64,000 nucleotides of DNA from Beaufortia kweichowensis. Lineage: Eukaryota; Chordata; Actinopteri; Cypriniformes; Gastromyzontidae. The DNA lies in the NCBI GenBank assembly GCA_019155185.1, contig CM032817.1:3652974-3716973 (forward strand), written 5' to 3'. Positions 50,930 to 61,829 of the stretch are shown here, one piece after another (position 1 is the stretch's first letter; every line of letters starts with the position of its first letter). A program made the translations under genes and the position numbers. Below the pieces are notes generated by a model. The model did no database searches. It had not been told where the DNA came from and was given only the letters and a program-made list of their open reading frames with translations.

Positions 50930-51070
50930 TATTAAAAATAAAGGGTACTTCATGATGCCATAGACAGAAGAAATATTTTTGCCTGAATGGTCCCATAAAG
51001 AACTTTAAACTTCCAAAGAGCTGTTTAGTTTCACAAAAAGGTGCTTTGTGGCAAGAAAAGATTCTTTAGG
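50930..51070. repeat. Dispersed repeat (AAAATAAAGG...TTCC type), copy 1
   Basis: ATTAAAAATAAAGGGTACTT, ATGATGCCATAGACAGAAG, TGGTCCCATAAAGAAC and CTTTGTGGCAAGAAAAG match the ordered words of 54864-54985. It is a frequent cyprinid noncoding repeat whose inverted AAAGGTTC/GAACC words give weak hairpin potential. Confidence 0.65.
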
Positions 51071-52779
51071 TTTTGCCCAAACATGCCTACCACATGCTAG
51101 CTTGAGTCATTCAGCAAAAGAGGCAATGCAAAATGATAAGATTTAGAAAACATTATTAATTTTGCAATTCAGCTTGTCACTTAAATGTTAATGTTGACAA
51201 TATCATTTCTAATGGAAACAGATTATTAAACTATAAAAATGCAAAACACATGAAATGATCTTAAACTTTTGGAACCCACTGCTTACTGACTATTGTACCT
51301 AAACAAACAAGCAAATAATTAAAGAGCAATTTAAATATATTGCAAGTAAAACTATATCAGCAAGTTGTTTCCTACACTAGATAATAACAGAATTAATACC
51401 GCTGTGTAAACAAAGTTAAATCCACTGCTTTGGCGATTGTCTGCTAAGTCGATATTAAGAGCAGGACACTTCAAAGCAGTGTTCTTCTCTTAAAGAGCCA
51501 GACTGTAACCAGATAGCTCTGTCTATAGTGTTGCTTTAATAGGATCTCAAATGTAGAGAGAGTGTGATTTTATAAGATTTTCTCTTAGTCACGATGCCTT
51601 GTTTTTCTAGCATTAGAAAAATTATGTTTCAAAGTTCTTGACATCTCCATAAGAACATTCTATGGAATACAAAATAAGTATGAGTTTAGCTATAAGTTTG
51701 GTTAGTTATAAGTTTGTTTAAGGTGATAAAATCTATGAGAAAAGAGATAGAAACAGGTGTTAGGATACACAGCCAAAGCTGATAAAATGTCCAATAGTAT
51801 TATATATAGGAAATGAGAAAGAGATTAAGTTATGTTTCTTTGAATATCCAGCAACAAGGCTTTTCTGATGTTCAACATCATTGGAGCTGACTGCACATTT
51901 CCTCTAGCTGCCAGACAAATGCTGTTGCCAATCACAAAATCTGATCATGTGATCAAATATGATACTGTTATTGCTGATGGAAAACATCCAGCCAATGGCT
52001 GGTCCTGGCAAAAGAGGGATGGAAAGAAAAATGAGAGGGTTGACTAAAATGTGGAATGATGAGCTTCTCTTTTCTTCATTTTCTCAAAGACTTTTTATTC
52101 CGTTATACAATCATTGTACACAAAATTTTTAATTAAACATTTTCTTACAGTGAAGGTATTTTTGAACATACTATAACAAACTATAACAAAGAGTCATATA
52201 TAAAAAAACATTCACATCAATACTACCAAGAAAAAAGATCATAGTTATTTAACACATAGTGGGACATACTTTCACACTCACCATATGGGGTAAGTTGTCA
52301 CAATAAGAACCTGATATTAAACAGCACATTAAAGATTTTTAGAATTTTTTAAACTTCACAAACAACTAATTTTAAATCAACTTAATTAGTTTTCACTTCC
52401 CTGACTTTATGCCATATGCCTCTTTGTTCACTTGCTTATTTAAGAAAGGTTATAAAATATAAAATATTTTAGTTTAGTTTACAATTTAGGGGAATTAACA
52501 AAAAAATACACTAAAAAGAGAGTTTTGGACTTGTTTAAAACCAGCATACACAACCACTACTAAAAAAAACATGCAATTTGTGTCATTTGACTTAACTCTA
52601 TATGGTTATTGAGATATAACTTCTTAAGATTGAACCTAAACAGATTTTATTAAAGTGCAGTAAAATGTGGTTCATTTTTAAATAAGCACATATATAAAAT
52701 TTCCACATAAGAGAAATTAAAATTGAGAGGCACTGGGAAAGAAACATTAAAGCTCACCCTCTGCCCTACACTTAACACG
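51071..52779. other. Intergenic, no gene recognised
   Basis: AT-rich DNA between myf6 and myf5 with no exon. A moderately GC-richer patch at about 51850-52030 contains AATCTGATCATGTGATC, with CATGTG as an E-box, and CCAGCCAATGGCTGG, a perfect inverted repeat around CCAAT. It could be a control element. Confidence 0.4.
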
Positions 52780-53120
52780 GTCTGTGACCCCTGACAACAA
52801 TCCCCAACGAAACCCCGAAGTTCCCCTGAGACAACACAATCTTCCCAAATCTCAGAGCAGGTTTTCTAGCTCTCTCAACACAGCCGTCTCAAGGACCGAT
52901 GCGCTTTTGCCATATGCTTACGCAATCTGAGGTGGACTCAGCTATCGACTGCTGTCAGGTTTTCTCGTTGCCCGTGTTGTTAACAGTCAATTGTCTTTGA
53001 TCTGAACGACAGCTAAGCAGAATTATCCCCGACCAATGTCTTCTTCAGCTGTGCGTAATACAAACTACACCGGCTATCCGTGTTTTCTTAGGTGCGCGCG
53101 GTTCCCAGACACTGGAGAGG
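52780..53120. promoter_or_regulatory. Candidate myf5 upstream control island
   Basis: A GC/CpG-richer block about 2.4-2.8 kb before myf5, flanked by AT-rich DNA. It holds TCAGGTTTT (52955-52963), one base off the MEF3/Six site TCAGGTTTC. It also holds CTTTGATCT (52995-53003), a TCF/LEF-like site, and E-box words CAATTG (52988-52993) and CAGCTG (53046-53051). Mouse Myf5 enhancers combine Wnt/TCF, Six and bHLH inputs (established knowledge). Joint presence here supports a muscle enhancer, but only as inference. Confidence 0.4.
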
Positions 53121-54644
53121 CCAAACGTTTTAGCACGTTGTGAGAAATATCCGCATTGTATCTTTATTAGCTGTCAACGCTGATGGCTCCAGTAATGACC
53201 TCTATACGGCAATATGACAATTTTGTCATTTATTTTAAGTCTGTGCCTGTATGTCGCATTTGCTTTTACGCACCATTCGTAAGATTCTTAATTTGATCTA
53301 AAACATCAAATGAGTGACTGAATTTAGCTTATGTAACAAAGTGCTAAAATTGCAACTGAAAGAAAACTTAAAGATGTTATCGAAAAGTTTATTAAATTCC
53401 AAAAAATACATCATATAGGAACTGTATTGCTAAAAAAAGTAAAGGTAAATATAATGTAGCAGTTACCGTTACGCACCATTTCTAAGCTAGTAAATTTGAT
53501 GTAAAAATAAAAGGGTGATTGATTTTAGGTTATCTAACAAAAGAGAGAAAATTACAACTAAAACACTGTTATCGAGAAAGTGTATGAAATCCTAAATAAG
53601 ACATCATGCAGCTGAAATTGTAATTGTAAAGTTAGACCGTGGAAAGGCGCGCAATTATGCAAAAGTAAGACATTAAAATATAGATTTTACATTTACATAT
53701 ATAAATATATCAATTGTATAAATGTATGATAAATAACTGACACACTAACAATATTGCAAATATTGTGTGGTCACCATTTGTTTTTCACCATTTTTTTTGT
53801 TTGATTTTAGCCTTTTGCAGTTCACTTAGACAGACGAGCACATGTTTAAAAATACACATATTCTCCTAATTGATATGAGGTTACAGAAACATACCACGGT
53901 ATAAAAAATAAGAATAAAATAACCCTGCATCCTGCTTTTCCGACTCCCACTCAATCGTTTCATTTTTCAGGGGACATGAGATTAAATTTCACCTTAGAAA
54001 CCAAAAGAGATTCAGTCGCATAGTCGTTAATGGCCTACTTAGAGATTTAATGAGCTAACTAACACGGACACGCTGTCTGTGACACCTACACAGTCCGGAT
54101 CTGGAGTTGCGGTGGGTGCGAGTGTGCGGCTCTGAAACGCAACACCGGCCCTTACAGCTGGGCCGCATCTGCAACGCTGCTCTGTCCTCATGCGTAAAAT
54201 TAGCCAGCAAACTCTTAAACATGAGTCATTCTTGACCATTTCGTTTCAAGGTAATAGAAATGACATTTATGTGTTTGGTTTTACCTTTCATTGGACCTTC
54301 CACTTATACTGAAGACAGAAATCAGGCTCATCTTTGTCTCATAATCATTTGAAGTTTAAGCTTTTAGGGTCCTCAAGTAACTTTTACATTTATGTTTATG
54401 CATTTAGCACACACTTTTATCTAGAGCTACTTATAGTGAATTTAAACTATACATTTTATCACTATTTGCGTATTGTAACAGGGATAGACGATATTAGTTG
54501 TACTATTGACTGTCACTTTATCACTTTAAAATAGTTTTAAAAATTTTTATTTCAACTTTTTTATATTATTCAAGTTTATGTACTTTAAAAAATAACCTTA
54601 ACTTTTTTGGGGGCTTTTAAGTTTATTTTGTATCGTTATGAAAA
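53121..54644. other. Intergenic, no gene recognised
   Basis: Mostly AT-rich. A GC-rich patch at 54060-54200 includes CAGCTG at 54155-54160 and CpG-bearing words. The minus frame there (54039-54239) has no domain. Positions 53270-53560 contain two similar segments beginning TTACGCACCATTCGTAAG and TTACGCACCATTTCTAAG about 200 bases apart (about 53267 and 53469), each followed by GAT(C/G)TAAAA and a GTGA(C/T)TGA word. This is a small local direct duplication. Confidence 0.45.
54383..54438 (-). repeat. SINE-like tail fragment (minus, diverged)
   Basis: TTACATTTATGTTTATGCATTTAGC, then ACACTTTTATCTAGAGCTACTTA, a substituted version of the SINE tail seen at 38640 and 55110. Head not recognisable. 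Confidence 0.55.
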
Positions 54645-54785
54645 TGTGTCAAATATTTATTCTCTAGTCTTAGACTTTCCATCAATATATAGTTTGTCAT
54701 GATTAAATTAGCATTCAACTTTAAAATAATAAAAATTAATAGTGAAATAATCTAATTGTTCCACATGTGGCAGTTAAAAGGTTAA
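54645..54785. repeat. Dispersed repeat, copy 2 of 2 in window
   Basis: Partner of 14632-14770, same orientation, with shared blocks TCAAATATTTATTCT, AGTCTTAGAC, CATGATTAAATTA and CCACATGTGG. Here the CACATGTGG word creates a perfect CACATGTG palindrome with an E-box core near 54760, relevant because it lies 0.8 kb before myf5. Confidence 0.6.
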
Positions 54786-54863
54786 ACTATTAAAGAGTCT
54801 TAATATCCAATAATTACAAATTCAAGGTAAATTAAAATACAGTGGAGAGTGTTCCTGATGTAC

Positions 54864-54985
54864 ACCCTTAAAAATAAAGGTGCTATGATGTCATAGAAGA
54901 ACGATTTTTAGTTGTATGGTTCCATAAGGAACCTTTAACATTAACATTCCTTGTATAGGAAACATTTTCTTTAGACTGTAAAAAC
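54864..54985. repeat. Dispersed repeat (AAAATAAAGG...TTCC type), copy 2
   Basis: CCCTTAAAAATAAAGGTGCT, ATGATGTCATAGAAGAACG, ATGGTTCCATAAGGAACC and a tail TTTCTTTAGACTGTAAAAAC. Matches copy 1 at 50930-51070 in order and spacing. Confidence 0.65.
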
Positions 54986-55007
54986 TATTAAAAAAAAAGA
55001 AATGTTG

Positions 55008-55130
55008 GAAAAGCATTGTGCTAACAATGCAAAGGTTGTGGATTCAAGTGCCAGGAACACAAAAACGCATAAAACAGAACTGTAACTCACTTTGAATGAA
55101 AGCATCTGCCAAATGCATAAGATGTAAATA
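55008..55130 (+). mobile_element. tRNA-derived SINE-like element (plus)
   Basis: Head GGAAAAGCATTGTGCTAACAAT, then GGTTGTGGATTCAAGTGCC, which fits a degraded polymerase III B box (GGTTCGANNCC-like). Then comes an A-rich linker, and the tail CACTTTGAATGAAAGCATCTG with CCAAATGCATAAGATG. It lies only about 0.3 kb upstream of the myf5 promoter, so it may be part of the proximal upstream sequence. Family not named. Confidence 0.7.
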
Positions 55131-55337
55131 TAAAGGACCACAGCTATAAATATATACAAATATATACAAAGCTACAAATATATTTATGTTTACAACTACA
55201 GACCTAACTGTAAGGAAGAATGAAAAAAAGATATCTAAAAAGTGTCTTTACAAAAGTGTTAATTGACGATAATTCCCTCTTGTAATGAACATCCCGCAGC
55301 AAAGCTATTGAGCTGAGTGAGAAACCACCCCTTCACA

Positions 55338-55477
55338 CAGATGTGGGAAACTCAGTAGGGTGTTGGGTTTGGGAGTTAGGGGGGTCACGGAGCCCTGCTT
55401 TGGCCAATGGGGGCACGGTCATTAGGGTTGACCAATGTGGGCCCCAGCCTCCACACAGGGCACTATAAGAGCAGCTG
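55338..55477 (+). promoter_or_regulatory. myf5: myf5 proximal promoter: TATA, CCAAT boxes, E-boxes
   Basis: TATAAGA at 55464-55470 is a well placed TATA box. A start about 30 bases on gives a leader of roughly 50 bases before the ATG at 55545. Two CCAAT boxes lie upstream at 55404-55408 and 55432-55436. E-box words are CAGATG at 55338-55343 and CAGCTG at 55472-55477, the latter directly after the TATA box. The 130-base segment is GC-richer than its surroundings. Zebrafish work places a somite-specific element in the first hundred bases upstream of the start (established knowledge, exact site not verified here). Confidence 0.75.
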
Positions 55478-55544
55478 AATGGCAACAGAGAAATCACATC
55501 ACTCAGAGGTTACCACAGAGTTCATCCCCATCATACTCCAAACC

Positions 55545-57530
55545 ATGGACGTATTCTCCACATCCCAGATCTTCTACGACAGCGCTTGCGCCTCGTCCCC
55601 CGAAGCTTTGGAGTTCGGCCACGGTGGCGAGCTCGCTGGATCCGAGGAGGACGAACACATTCGGGTCCCCGGGGCTCCGCACCAGCCGGGCCACTGCTTG
55701 CAATGGGCTTGCAAAGCTTGTAAGCGCAAAGCCAGCACTGTGGATCGCAGAAGAGCCGCCACCATGAGAGAACGTCGCAGGCTGAAGAAGGTGAACCACG
55801 CTTTTGAGGCTCTACGGCGGTGCACCTCGGCCAACCCCAGCCAACGGCTTCCAAAAGTGGAGATCCTGAGAAACGCCATCCAGTACATCGAAAGCCTTCA
55901 GGAGTTGCTCCGAGAACAGGTGGAGAACTACTACAGCCTGCCTACAGAAAGCAGCTCCGAACCATCTAGTCCCTCTTCCAGCTGTTCTGAGAGCATGGTA
56001 AATATGATTTTTACTTTTTTTAAGGTGTAGATTGACAATCGTTATACACTAAAAACACTTTAAAAGGAATATTCAGATTGTCCTAAGGCCCAAGGTCCAA
56101 ATGTTTAGAGAAAAGAAATGTTTTGTGAATCTTTCCATCTCTTGTGAATACGGCACAAGGTCTGATGTCTTTCCCTTTGCCCTCGTCTTTCCACTTTTTC
56201 ATCTTCATGTTTTTATCTCTACGGCACCCAGGGGATTCTAGCCCTCAATGTGAGTCAGAGCTGTCTCACACGCAGCATGGCAAAAATAAATTGCTATCCA
56301 CATCTGTCTCCTGTTATACACAGAGATAGAAGCTTACTACTTTATGCCAGTGCACTTAAAAATCTGTGCATGCATGACACTCAAAATGTCACCGTTTATT
56401 AAGGGTTTGCGACTCTAACATTTTAAATAACGATCAAAAAAAGAAGGTCATTGGGGATTTTTTGCAAGTTTTTTAAATGATGTACCAATAATGCACTTTA
56501 AAACAGTGCAAGTCTTGTCAGGAAATCAAAAATATGTAGTGCGGTAATATCTAAAGTAATAGAACAAGAAGTTAAAAAAATTATTTAGGTAATAATATTA
56601 TCAAAAAAAGGGCATTCTTAAATATGTAATTTCAAAAGGGTCAAGTAGCAATAAAGCAAATTATTTTTCACATTTTATAATTCTTGTTCAATTAGTTTGA
56701 GTGGAGACATTTGAGTCGCGAGTCATTAATTGACAAAGACAACCTACTTGACTCAGTCGTACTGAAATCTTGGAAAAGATATTCATGACCAAATTTCAGT
56801 ACAGGGCTTAAGAATGGACGATACAGTAATGGCTTTCCCACTGGACTCTTTATAACCTAATAAAGCCTCAGTAAATCCAGCCAACAGAGACTGGCAGGAA
56901 AGAGTCAGCCGCCCTGCATTCCTGACTGACTGCATGAGCTGCGCTGCTGCCAGGATTTTCTGCAGATTTACTCAGAGAAAGTGTCATCTTGCACAAACCC
57001 GTGTGGCTTCCACTCACTCAATCAATTCGCCATGCCTGGAGCCCAGCGTGGCGTGGGAGTTCCTTGCGAATGAGACTCGGTTTGAGTTGACGATTGCTCA
57101 TTTGCTGCTTTAGGTTTTTCGGTAGCATTGAATTAATGGAAGTTTGTGTTTGTTATTCCTTTAGGTTGACTGCAACAGCCCTGTATGGCTACAGATGAAT
57201 CCAAACTTTGGAAATAACTACAGCTTTGATGCACAACATGGTAAGGGCATGGATGATTTTTAGTTAATATTAGATGTCTGTGTCTCTGTAAGTTGTATGT
57301 ACCTCATCTTATTTGCTGATGTATTTTCCTTCTTTAAACCAGCCATGGACAGGACTCCCAGAGCATCTAGTTTGCAGTGTCTGTCCAGCATTGTGGACCG
57401 TCTATCTTCTGTAGACGGAGGAATTGCTGTGGGAATGAGGAATATGGTTGCCCTCTCACCGACTGGAAGCGATTCCCAATCCAGTTCTCCAGACAGTCCC
57501 GGCAACAGACCCGTCTACCACGTCCTGTGA
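55545..57530 (+). CDS. myf5: Myogenic factor 5, bHLH transcription factor
   Basis: Three coding exons at 55545-55997, 57165-57240 and 57343-57530 total 717 bases, 238 residues plus stop. Intron 1 is 1167 bases and intron 2 is 102, with GT/AG ends and consistent phases. It is the earliest myogenic determination factor in somites and binds E-boxes with E-protein partners. I start at MDVFSTSQIF because it matches the family. The in-frame ATG at 55479 only adds leader codons not seen in orthologues. The Cys/His-rich motif is at 51-63 (CLQWACKACKRKA). The basic region is at about 68-82, with the myogenic Ala-Thr pair in AATMRERRR, and the helix-loop-helix at about 83-122. A Ser-rich tail and helix III (SSLQCLSSIVDRLSS) precede the conserved end, NRPVYHVL. 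The frame after 55997 is intron read-through. The minus frames over exon 1 are shadows. Confidence 0.98.
55998..57164 (+). other. myf5: myf5 intron 1
   Basis: 1167-base intron, unusually long next to the 102-base intron 2 and both myf6 introns. The donor is GTAAAT and the acceptor TTATTCCTTTAG. In zebrafish the first myf5 intron is reported to carry an intronic microRNA (miR-In300/miR-3906) near its start that acts through dkk3. I cannot confirm the hairpin here by eye. The segment 55998-56340 is the place to look. No coding exon is seen inside. Confidence 0.7.
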
Positions 57531-57799
57531 AAAAGAACAAGACATTCGGCCTGTTTAGAATGAGAAACACACAGAAATATCAACAAACAGACTAGATCTT
57601 TTTTTATTTATCAGTAGTAATCGCTATGGTACTAGCAAATGCTATCATCTTTTTTCAATATAAGCGTACTTAATGTTGTTTATAACTTACCAGCTCTGTT
57701 GTAAATAAGATTGTATATAATGAATTTTAAATTACTGTTATTGTATTCATGTCATTTGTATCATATTTAATAAGACTATTGCATTAAATGTCTTTCAGT

Positions 57800-57805
57800 A
57801 ATAAA
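57800..57805 (+). terminator. myf5: myf5 polyadenylation signal AATAAA
   Basis: AATAAA lies 270 bases after the stop codon, preceded by ATTAAA at 57783-57788. This implies a 3' UTR of about 290 bases of AT-rich sequence. Confidence 0.7.
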
Positions 57806-57995
57806 TTTCAAAAAGGTTATTTTTCGACTTTTTGGCTTTAAATGAGAAAAGCTTGTTTTGAGCGAATGGCTAGATCTTTTTCCCCGCCTGTGGCCTGCAG
57901 GACTCCATCACATGCCATTTGTCCGCTGCTAGAAAATCACTGGAGAGAGCTGGTGGGCGTTGGAGAAAGACAGTTGATAGTGTGATGAGTTAAGA

Positions 57996-58063
57996 AAGAA
58001 AGAGAAGGAGAGAGAGAGAACGAGAGAGAGAGAAGGAGAGAGAGAGAAGGAGAGAGAGAGAGA

Positions 58064-58101
<38 letters not shown>

Positions 58102-58183
58102 GAGAGAGAGAGAACGAGAGAGAGAGAACGAGAGAGAGAGAGAGAGAGAGAACGAGAGAGAGAGAGAGAGAGAACGAGAGAGG
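57996..58183. repeat. (GA)n microsatellite with AGAACG interruptions
   Basis: About 190 bases of GAGAGA with regular AGAACGAGAG and AGAAGGAGAG interruptions. The minus-strand Leu-Ser-rich frame of 98 codons over it is a repeat artefact. It lies immediately downstream of the myf5 polyadenylation region. Confidence 0.95.
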
Positions 58184-61100
58184 AAATGAGCCTGTTTGTT
58201 TAATGTAACAAATGTTACACATCATTCACACCTTCTTAATACCATTGTCATGAACAAATGGCCACATGCTGACACTTCAAGGTGCTGTTTGCATGAGTGT
58301 GTGTTTGCACAAAAGAACTTTTACCAAAATCTATTGTTTGCATTTAGTTTTCGTTTAGTTTTATGACATTCCCACAGTGATGGGGAGTTTGGGGTATGAT
58401 GTGCCAATGAGTAAACCACTCTCTTTCCCCCTTAATTCAGAAAATTATACACACCTTTTTTATATTTACATATATATAGTGGATGGTTATAAAAATTTCT
58501 CTATATTTTGTTTTAGTAAATTACATCTTGAGGTCAGAATAATACTTTCATGCCTTATTTAAATAGTCACTCTCATCCTATAAGTGTCTATCCGGACTAT
58601 GAGCCTGTTTTTAGTTTTAAAGAGTTTCAGTAATGCATTAGAGTATCTTTGCTTTGACTATGAGTCTTTCACAATGTTTTAAGTGCTGCAATCCAGTATG
58701 GATTCAATTTCAGTAAGCAATCCTGTCGCCCACCTGGCTATTACTCTAAATGTAGAGGAGTATCCATGGCTAAGGCTCTATTATAATGCATTAAATAATT
58801 TCTATATTGGATTTATTTTAACCCTTTAAAGGATTTGTCTACATTATGTTTTGAGTAAAGACCGGGGGCTAGTAATCACACTCAATAGTATTACATGCGT
58901 TTCCACAAAACAGCTGAACAATTATAAAACAATGCACAATTCTTCAACTACCTTATGTAGGCCTACTTCAAGTATAAGGGTTTTTTACATTGAAAAAGAT
59001 AACATAAAAATATTGTTTTGGACAACGTAGATTATGATTCATAAACTGTATAAAATAAAAAAATAAAACATGTGCCCCAATTTGCATTTATGATTTTTAT
59101 TAAACTTCTCTTGAAAGCACATTTACACATTAAAGTCTTTATTATATATATATTAGTTATATAGCCTTGATATTATGTGTTGTAGTGTGTTCACTGCAGA
59201 GTTATTTTAATTTTGTTTATTAATATTATTATTTTAGCTTTTTTAGGTTCATTTTAGTTTAATTTTAAGCAATTATGCAATTTGTTTTTGTCATTATGTT
59301 ATTCCATTTTTATGTATTATTTAATATTCTTTTATTTGCTATACACGTTTAATTTATTTTTATTTTGCTTTCCAATTTAGTTTAGTTTATATGTATTGTG
59401 ACAAGTTGCAGTGTTAACCTTTGGCCAGCTGAGGGCCTCAGTTGTCATTTTCAGTACACGTACTACACAAAATTATTACATAGCTGTTAGTGATTTAATC
59501 AACTGACAGTTGGGCACTCGTAAATATACCTTTATGCATTCATAAAACGAAATCTGAATTTTTTCATTGCAGTAGTTAAATAGTTTATTAATGAAGGTGA
59601 GTGACATGTATACTACTGATAAGCATTTTTAAAGGTTAAACATATACTGTATATTAATTGAAACGATAATGACATGTAGGCTATGTTTTAAGAAATAAAG
59701 TGAGAGAAATTATGTTAGGGCATTTAAGCATTAAGTACACAACGTAAGTATTCACTTAAATTCTTGCAATATTAGTGACAGAATTACATGATAGTAACGC
59801 ACTGCAAATTTAAGCCGGGGACGTCATTTATCTGGCAACCCAATACCTCACCTCTTAGTTGCCAAGTATGAGTATGAACGAAAACACCACACTGTACACT
59901 GCATTTCAAAATCCCCAAACATGCGTCTCATATCTTTAAAATAAAAAGACAATTTCACAAGTTGTTAAATGATTTGGTACCTACCATAGGGTTTTTCTCC
60001 CTAAAAACTAAACGGGGTTAAACTATAGTTTCCATAGTTTTTGGTTTTATTTGTAGTTAAACTGTTTAAACCACACATTTACCATGGTTTCACTATATCA
60101 ACCACAGTTTAACCATGATATTTTTAGTTAAATTGTGGTAATATAAATAGTAATTAGGCTTAGAGTTAGTTAATCAACCCTAACCCTAAAGTTGACTAAA
60201 TTGTACTGAAATACACTGGTAAAAACTGTTATAAAAGTAAAAGCACTGGTAAATTTTTCTAAATGTTGGGCAATAAGATAAGAAATAAAAAAACATTTTC
60301 ATTTAATTTTTTTTATATGTGCATACAGTTTCTTTAATTACTTGAGAAATGGCTTGAGAAAAAGTAGTCTAAAATATATTACACTGCAATCCTGGATGTT
60401 TTGATCAATGCGTTTTTATTAATTTGTTCTTTAGGTTTGAATCGATTAATTCTCCAGACACCTGGAGTGTATTCCAACATCTTGGGACTGGACTAATGGT
60501 AGGTTTCAAGCTTTTAAATAATTAGATTTAAATGATTACATCAATATTGTTCATAGCCCCCCTGTCCTTGCTGTGTCCCACATCAATCAATTATTATCTA
60601 CATTTGCTACCCAGTTACACAGGTGGTTACTTTCAACAGATGCAAACATTTTTCACGCTGGGTGGCATATGAGGCAGTTTTTACTTATGCCTTATGAATT
60701 TATGAAACATTAAAGAGCAGATCATAACTTTACATAACTTTTTTAGTAGTTTCCATGAGGTTTAGTAGTTTCCAAATGTCCATTCAAGGTTTTAATCATC
60801 CACTGGAAGATAACAGTCCAGATTTTAATGCAGTTGCTGTGTTTTGTCTTGTTAAAAGCAGTGCTAATGTTGAAAACAAAGTGGCCTGTTCAGCTAAGAG
60901 TAATGTGACACGGGTCGGAGATGTATAGCCCTCATTTAAAATTCACCAGACCTACACATCTAAGTACAATCCAAGTTGTTGTCAAGATTTTGCTCAGCCG
61001 TGTGGATTTTCTGTCTGGGAATGTTAACATCAACAGTATTTATGTGCACTACAAAGTTTGCTTACCCCTTTAGTACAGATTTTGAGGATTAAACATTTAG

Positions 61101-61829
61101 CAACTGTAGAAAATCAGTTCTGTTTTATCGGTCAAGTATTATTAGATAAAACAAAAGTGGAATTAGAGTAAAATCTGTAAATACAAGCTTTTCGGAGATG
61201 TTGGAATTAAGGGGTAATTATGGGCAATTTAGGACTGACTTTGCAGTATCAAAAGTATTTTGAAAAAAAAGGGAATCAGGAAACAATTATAGAAAAGCCT
61301 TGATGACTTGTGACACATCAAACCATGAGTGTTATATTATCTATTATAAAAATGAGCCTCATTTTCAGATTGATTACAAAAGAATGAAAAAGAAACAACA
61401 GCCTGTGATTGTAAATCTTTTGTTAACATATGTGGTTAAAAGTATTTTAAAAAAGAATATCAAATGTATATGTATTTTTTTAACAAAGTTACCGGCACAA
61501 TGCTTTAGCGTGGTTGCCAGGTTGTTGTCTACACCGGGATGGGGTGTGGATGGTTGCCTGGCGACTGGACAGATCCCTCCTTCCACATCAGTCTGTGATT
61601 GTGTTTTCCCATCACTAAAAAAAATAATAGCAGACCTATCCCAACAAACCACTCGATTTGAGGTATAATTTTTGTATAAACGACAGTGTTATACAGTATG
61701 CACAATAGTATTGGTAATACTTGGTTTGTAATCACCACAACAATGTAAAGCTAATGTTTTAATTACATATTTGAATGACATTTTTAATAGATCAAATGCA
61801 TTCAGGAAAAAAGAATCAATACATTGCAC
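58184..61829. other. Intergenic downstream of myf5, no gene recognised
   Basis: AT-rich with no exon recognised. A repeat relative lies at 60021-60155 (separate entry). CCAGCTGAGGGCC near 59425 is a weak CTCF-like and E-box word. The 122-codon frame at 61300-61668 has no domain. Confidence 0.45.
60021..60155. repeat. Dispersed repeat, partial copy 3 (AACCATAGTTTAAC type)
   Basis: ACTATAGTTTCCATAG, GGTTTTATTTGTAGTTAAAC, ACCATGGTTTCAC, ACCACAGTTTAACCATGAT and TTGTGGTAATATAAATAG share words with the left part of the copies at 23362 and 34035, where the same words occur with changes or in reverse complement. The right part is absent. Confidence 0.5.

Noticed and set aside
55008..55060. tRNA gene
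   Set aside because: Only a degraded B-box-like word in a SINE head; no cloverleaf or A box.
55503..55888. Minus frames of about 100 codons over myf5 exon 1
   Set aside because: Shadows of the GC-rich bHLH exon.
57929..58225. 98-codon minus frame after myf5
   Set aside because: Again a GA microsatellite read as Leu-Ser.
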